DNA from: Leucaena leucocephala
Lineage: Eukaryota > Streptophyta > Magnoliopsida > Fabales > Fabaceae
DNA length: 64,000 nucleotides
Reading direction: 5' to 3'
NCBI GenBank assembly: GCA_037074615.1
Contig: CM073549.1
Location: 6,081,001-6,145,000 of the forward strand
The position numbers were made by a program, and so were the translations under genes. Shown one piece after another: positions 58,788 through 64,000 of this stretch (position 1 is the first letter of the stretch; every line of letters begins with the position of its first letter). Under the pieces are notes generated by a model. The model searched no databases. It had not been told where the DNA came from and saw only the letters and a program-made list of their open reading frames with translations.

Positions 58788-59738
58788 TGAAAACTTCTGG
58801 GATAAATTTATACTTTAACCCCAAAAAAAGATATTGTGGATATCACGCGGGCATGCCATGTCATTATATTGCTCAATGAGAGAATTGGAATAAATGACTT
58901 ATAGTAAATAATATTTATTGGCAAGGACCATAAAATTTTTAATTATTTAGAAGGATCAAATATTAAAATAAAAATTTAAAGTTATTAAATTGTCCCTTAT
59001 AAAAAATCCCTATATTTTCTGCCACATCCTAATTTTAAAACTAATATAAATTAAACAAAATGTATCTCAATGTTTATAACTAACCTAGATATCAATTGAA
59101 AATTATAATTTTATCAAAATTACAATTTTGTTTTTGAAATTGACACAAACTTTAATTGAAAATAAAAAATTATAAAGAAAACTTCACATCTTTTATAAAT
59201 TGTGGGAGAAAATATGGAGAGTTTGGTAAGAGATAATTTAATAATTATAAATTTTTATTTTAATATTTAGTGTTTCTAAATAATTAAAATTTTTATGACC
59301 CTTTCTAATAAATATAATTTACTATAGATCCTTTATTATAATTTTTTTTAGTCAATTAACAGATAAATTTAAATTTAGCTAATAGTCAAGGTGATATTAT
59401 TAAGATTTAAAATTTTTGAAATAATATTATTCTAAAAAAAATTCAAATATCCACAACTCTTTAACAGAAACTTACACAAAAATTTGTGCCTTAACCATAT
59501 TACAAAGGGGAAAATTCAGTTTAGGTATATGCTTCCTCTTCAATTTTGATTGTCAACTCCTAAATTGATGCTTTCCATAACAATTTGGATCCCCTGAATT
59601 GAGCATACGTATATTAACTAAATGCAACGATCCAATTTGTTTTCATATGCAGAATTATCTGCAGCAACCTAAAAGTTCTTTTGGAGAAAGAGAGAGAAAT
59701 TTTATTTAAGACATACAGAAACGTCTTGAAGGTTTATT
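58788..59738. other. AT-rich spacer downstream of the nicotinamidase gene
   Basis: No reading frame of note. The last about 60 bp are probably 3' UTR of the minus-strand gene. Confidence 0.45.
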
Positions 59739-60751
59739 TTACAGAGTGAGAGCATCTCGAAGCCTCTGACAATCTATCAAATAAGCAAACCCATAAGCCA
59801 TGTTCTTCACAGTGGCCTCATGGAGCTCCGAATCTGAAGTCGACGTCGCATCCACAGAGAAGAAAACCCTAAAACCTCTCACGAAAGCCTCACGCGCCGT
59901 CGTCTCGCAGCACAGGTTCGTCATCACCCCCGTCACGATCACCTCTTTTACCCCTGTAAAAGAATAGTCCCACATCGGGGGAAGTTGAGACGAAGCAACC
60001 CTATATAAGGGTGTGGAGACTCCTCCCACATAACGAGGCCTTTTCGGGAGCAAGTGCCCCGAAGAACAAAACCCTGCACCTGTTATGGTGTTCAAGCAGG
60101 GACAATATCGTTGATGTTGTTTAACATGGTATCAGAGCCAGATGGCACCGATGTGCCGGCACGTTGCCGGATCCGGAAAGTGGATGGAATGTAAAAGAAT
60201 AGTCCCACATCGGGGGAGGTTGAGACGAAGCAACCCTATATAAGGGTGTGGAGACTCCTCCCACACAACGAGGCCTTTTCGGGAGCAAGTGCCCCGAAGA
60301 ACAAAACTCTGCACCTGTTATGGTGTTCAAGCAGGGACAATATCGTTGATGTTGTTTAACACCCCATCTCCACAAGCTTCTCCTCCAAATTCGTGTTCCT
60401 AAACCCGCTATAAGTGTTCTTCTCCACCACCATATCCTCCGGCTTCCGATCGAGTGTCGGTATAAGCTTCGCCTCCGGTGTGCCGTGGAATATGAAGGCG
60501 TTGTTCCACCACTCACCGAGCATGCCGTAGTCATCAGGGGACTTGTCACAGTGGCGGGTGAATATGACGGGGATGGAGGCGTTTCTGCAGAGATGGATCG
60601 TGGTGGAGAGATTGGAGAGGATGGGCTTGGCGATGGAAGAAAAGAAGTTTTGCACGTCAATGACCAAAAGAGCACATGATTTAGGATCTGGATTCCTCCT
60701 CCTTATCTCATATTTATTGTATGGAGATGATTTGTTCAGAGAAGACGCCAT
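59739..60751 (-). pseudogene. Nicotinamidase/isochorismatase-family gene split by a TRIM
   Basis: Cysteine hydrolase of the plant NIC type: nicotinamide to nicotinate plus ammonia in NAD salvage. Segment 1 (60751-60362, 130 codons from ATG) has the catalytic Asp in LLVIDVQNFF and the Lys in VVEKNTYSGF. Segment 2 (59954-59739) starts GVKEVIVTG and has the catalytic Cys in MTNLCCETTAREAFVRGF; it ends ...RDALTL. Together about 200 aa, the family length. The 407-bp TRIM at 59955-60361 separates the Lys from the Cys, so an unspliced product would lack the nucleophile. Joining at one (A)CCCC duplication leaves the frame one base off, suggesting a C-run slip or second lesion. A chance acceptor-like TTTTACAG at the element edge cannot restore the frame with the donor seen. 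Confidence 0.85.
59955..60361 (+). mobile_element. TRIM (terminal-repeat retrotransposon in miniature)
   Basis: LTRs of 172 bp at 59955-60126 and 60190-60361 (TGTAAAAGAA...TTTAACA) differ at three positions by eye. They contain the TRIM-typical TCCCACATCGGGG block and a CTATATAAGGG promoter-like motif. The primer-binding site TGGTATCAGAGC abuts the left LTR at 60127. The interior is only 63 bp with no coding capacity. The target duplication is (A)CCCC, uncertain by one base. Confidence 0.93.
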
Positions 60752-61118
60752 TGATGAAGCCTCTCTTGCTTCTGGTCCAGACCTCCCGGCAGTTGCTGAC
60801 AGGTTCTAGCAAGGTACGTAACGTCGTGTTTGTTTCGGAAGTATTAAAATAATCAATTTTGATTTGTAAATCTTGGTTTTTGCAAAACTCATGCCAAAAC
60901 TTTATGCTATATATATACTCTATAGAATACGTTGTAATTGAGTTGGCAAAAAAAAAAAAAACAATATGTGTTCGTTGGATGTATATTTCAAATAAAAATG
61001 TATTATTATAATTTGTAGAACCAAATTTAATTACTTTAATTAATTATCATCCTTTTCCACTCCTTTGGATCTTTCGGATTAAATATTTGTTTAAAAAAAC
61101 GACAGAAATTGTTTTTTA
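60752..61118. other. Nicotinamidase gene promoter region
   Basis: 5' flank of the split gene up to the Copia LTR. AT-rich with an A run near 60950; no defined element. Confidence 0.45.
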
Positions 61119-61260
61119 TGTTATAAAACTAGCAATACGATTAGAAAGAGAGAAAAGATGGAGACAAGAAAATGAGAGAAGTATATATTCTATTCTTTCT
61201 TCTTTTTTTCTTACAATACAAATGGAATGCCCTATTTATAGGCATAGAAGTTGAAGATGA

Positions 61261-61350
61261 AGAGTCTAGTAATTAATGGAGGAGTAATGAAGAGTCTAGT
61301 AATTAATGGAGGAGTAATGAAGAGTCTAGTAATTAATGAAGGAATAATGA
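61261..61350. repeat. Three 30-bp tandem units inside the Copia LTR
   Basis: AGAGTCTAGTAATTAATGGA starts at 61261, 61291 and 61321. Units one and two look identical; the third has two changes. They lie just upstream of the CTATAAATAGGG motif in LTR sense, where copy-number change could affect LTR transcription. Confidence 0.92.
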
Positions 61351-61639
61351 CCTAGGGAATTTGAAGAGGTGGAGGGAGATGGAGATGGACATCTATATTC
61401 TAATATTCATAACACTCCCCCTTAGATGTCCATTCTTTAATAATGTGCCTCATTAAAAAACTTTAACTAGGAAAAACCCTGTGGGATAAAAATCTAGTAA
61501 AAGAAAAAGAGTACACAATTAATTGATACACTTACAGAGCTGCCTCATTAAAAACCTTGCTAGGAAAACCCAGTGGGACAAAACCTCAGACAAGGGAAAA
61601 AGAGTACAGCGTGTATCGACTCCCCCTTTTTGTAACATC

Positions 61640-63020
61640 AATTGATATCTCTGAATCTGCGAAGTCCGATATCATGTATGAGCTTCTCAAATATTATTGC
61701 TGGAAGTGACTTGGTGAACAAATCTGCTAGATTTTCTTTAGACCGGATTTGCTGGATATTAATCTCACCATTCTTTTGAAGATCATGTGTGAAAAAGAAT
61801 TTTGGAGAAATATGTTTTGTCCTGTCTCATTTGATGTACCCTTCTTTTAGTTGGGTAATACATGCAGTATTATCTTCATATAGAACTGTTGGGATCATTT
61901 TACTAGATGACAGTCCACAAGTAGTACGTATATGATGTATTATCAATCTTAACCATACACATTCTCGACTTGCTTCATGTATCGCTATTATTTCTGTATG
62001 ATTAGATGATGTGGCTGATAAGGTTTGTTTCATTGATCGCCATGAAATAGCTGTACCATTACATGTGAACAAATAGCCTGTTTGCGATCTACCAACATGT
62101 GGATCAGACTGAAATCCAGCATCAGCATATCCGACAAAGTCAATCTTATGTTCATTTGAATCCCATATCCATAGTACTATTCAAGTAACGAAGAATGTGC
62201 TTAACCCCATTCCAATGTCTTCCTGTTGGTGAAGAACTATATCTTGCTAATAAGTTAACAGCAAATGATATATCTGGTCGTGCGTGACTAGCAATATACA
62301 TAAGCGCACCAATTGCACTAAGATAAGGCACTTCTGGGCCAAGTAGTTCTTCATCACCTTCTTGAGATCTAAAGGGATCTTTATCTTTCTCCAGAGATCT
62401 TACAATCATCGGAGTGCATAATAGATGTGATTTATCCATATAAAAACGTTTTAAGACTTTTCTCGTGTAAGTTTCTTGACACACGAAGATCCCATTTTTC
62501 AGATGTTCAATTTGTAGTCCAAGGCAAAATTTTGTTCTTCCCAGGTCCTTCGTTTCAAACTCTTTCTTTAAGCAATTCACCGCTTTGGAAATCTCTTCAG
62601 GAGTTCCAATGATATTTATGTCATCGACATAAATAGCAATTATAGCAAATTCATTTTCAGATCTTTTTATAAAAATGTATGGACATATCTGATCATTCTT
62701 ATATCCTTCTTTCAATAGATATTCACTAAGTCGATTATACCACATGCGCCCTGATTGCTTCAATCCATATAAAGACTTATTTAACTTAATTGAGTACCGT
62801 TCTCGAGAACTTGAATTATATAATTTTGGTAACTCAAATCCATCAGGGAGACTCATATAAATGTCATTGTCAAGTGAGCCATACAAATAGGCTGTAATAA
62901 CATCCATTAGACGCAAATCGAGGCCTTCTTTTACTGCCAGACTAATTAGATATCGAAAAGTAGTTGCATCCACCACTGGTGAGTATGTTTCTATAAAATC
63001 AATACCAGGTCTTTGTGTAA
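61640..63020 (-). pseudogene. Copia reverse transcriptase and RNase H, frameshifted
   Basis: RT: LMDVITAYLYGSLDNDIYM, SLYGLKQSGRMWYNRL and the catalytic YVDD in IAIYVDDINIIGT; then FETKDLGRTKFCLGLQIEH and YLSAIGALMYIASHARPDIS. RNase H: FTCNGTAISWRSMKQTLSAT, EIIAIHEASRECVWL, YEDNTACI; the tail NLADLFTKSLP runs to about 61740. A deletion near 63018-63025 breaks the conserved ARLVAQGFTQRPGIDF block, and RT and RNase H are in separate frames. The enzyme is not functional as a whole. Confidence 0.88.
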
Positions 63021-63155
63021 ATCAACAAGTCGTGCTTTATATCTTACTACTTCACCATTTTCATTTCGTTTTCTCATAAAAACCCATTTATATCCAACTG
63101 GTTTTACATCTTCAGGTGTAAGAACCACAGGGCCAAAAACTTTTCGTTTTTCTAA

Positions 63156-63923
63156 TTATTTTAATTCAGCCTCAATTGCGTCTTTCCATTTTGACCAATC
63201 ATCTCTTTGTTTGCATTCGCTAATAGATCTTGGTTCATGATCCTCATCATTATTTATTACATCAAGCGCTACATTATATGCAAAAATATCGTCAACGTTG
63301 ACTTTATCTCGATCCCATCGTATTCTATTGACAACATAATTTATTGAGATCTCATTATTTTCATATATTTCAGGTACCTGAATGTCTCTCAAAATTGAGA
63401 TATTAGTGTTGTCAAAGGACTCTTCTGGAGTCACAAAATTTTGTTGAATATCCTCGACCTGGCCATCTATATTTATAGCTCCTTTTCTTTTTCGAGGATT
63501 TTTATCTTTGGAACCGATGGGCTTGCCACGCTTCAAGCGTGCTTTTGATCTATTAGATTGTCCAATAGGGACATCAATTCTGATAGGAGCATTCGCAGCT
63601 GGAACATGTGATTTAGTCACTTTCTTGAAGTCAGTGAATGCGTCTGGCAATTGATTGGCTAAACTCTATAAATGAATTATCTTTTGAACTTCTAGCTCAC
63701 ATTGTTTTGTACGAGGATCAAGATGAGATAATGATAATTCATTCCAACTAACTTTATTTTCCAGCTGTTTATTTTCTCCCCCTAATGTTGGAAAATTTGA
63801 TTCGTCAAAATGACAATCAGCAAATCGAGCCGTAAATAAATCTCCTGTTGTTGGCTCTAAATATTTTATTATAGAAGGAGATTCATATCTAACATATATT
63901 CCCATCCTTCTTTGAGGACCCAT
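63156..63923 (-). pseudogene. Copia integrase C-terminal/linker region
   Basis: Reads MGPQRRMGIYVRYESPSIIK, YLEPTTGDLFTARFADCHFD and later RKRKGAINIDGQVEDIQQN and EHEPRSISECKQR-like text, ending WSKWKDAIEAELK, the usual entry to Copia RT. An in-frame TAG at 63666-63668 interrupts IIHL / SLANQLPDAF, so the polyprotein is broken. Confidence 0.85.
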
Positions 63924-64000
63924 TTTAGTACGTTGTGATGGAGCAATCGGAACATATACCGCACATTCAAAAGTTCTTAGATGGGAAATATTTGGTTCCT

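Larger units (their letters stand above)
61119..64000 (-). mobile_element. Ty1/Copia LTR retrotransposon, 3' part (truncated by window edge)
   Basis: Minus-strand element. The 3' LTR is at 61119-61414 (TGTTATGAATATT...TTTATAACA on minus) with a polypurine tract AAGGGGGAG just upstream in the element's sense. The pol order on minus is integrase C-terminal/linker region (63923-63156), reverse transcriptase (about 63010-62152), RNase H (about 62150-61640). Gag and the 5' LTR lie beyond 64000. Several stops and frameshifts show it is inactive. The LTR carries a CTATAAATAGGG promoter-like motif. Confidence 0.9.

Noticed and set aside
60121..60675. Other frames overlapping the nicotinamidase segment and the TRIM
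   Set aside because: Shadows of the real coding frame continued through the TRIM LTR.

Overview
This is a eukaryotic plant nuclear window. It is AT-rich, has long introns with GT-AG boundaries, plant-type repeats (SINE, hAT, Stowaway, CACTA, TRIM, Copia), NLR immune-receptor genes and plant MACPF genes. A TIR-type NLR exon beside coiled-coil NLRs points to a eudicot. I cannot name the species. Layout, left to right: 233-729 (minus) is the first exon of a TIR-NLR that runs off the left edge. 740-7980 is repeat-rich spacer holding a tiny spliced gene (4566-4928, 42 aa) and several non-autonomous transposons. 7982-15513 (minus) is MACPF gene A: seven exons, 602 aa, intact in silico, with a young LTR element (12585-15123) in intron 1. 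19936-46975 (plus) is a tandem CC-NLR cluster of RPS5/RPS2 type: NLR1 (frameshifted), NLR2 (27454-30057, the only intact one), a lost unit represented only by its tail beside a CACTA element, NLR3 (at least five lesions including a hAT MITE with perfect 8-bp target duplication) and NLR4 (LRR remnant only). 48587-53854 (minus) is MACPF gene B, seven exons, 618 aa, intact. 56546-57226 is a strictly 21-bp-periodic minisatellite split by a small hAT MITE. 59739-60751 (minus) is a nicotinamidase/isochorismatase-family gene split by a 407-bp TRIM. 61119-64000 is the 3' portion of a decayed Copia retrotransposon on the minus strand, running off the right edge. How the parts relate: the NLR cluster sits between two MACPF genes of the CAD1/NSL1 family, whose Arabidopsis members restrain salicylate-linked cell death, and two NLR units carry broken copies of MACPF exon 7 downstream. 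So the duplicating block seems to have contained both NLR and MACPF sequence. The most unusual items are the LTR element with identical LTRs carrying fragments of host genes (Sec14-like SFH and SERINC type) in both orientations, and the 21-bp array. No dedicated new enzymatic system was found; the novelty lies in genome dynamics around immune genes. All exon structures are read by eye from splice signals, frame continuity and paralogue comparison; no database search or transcript evidence was available.
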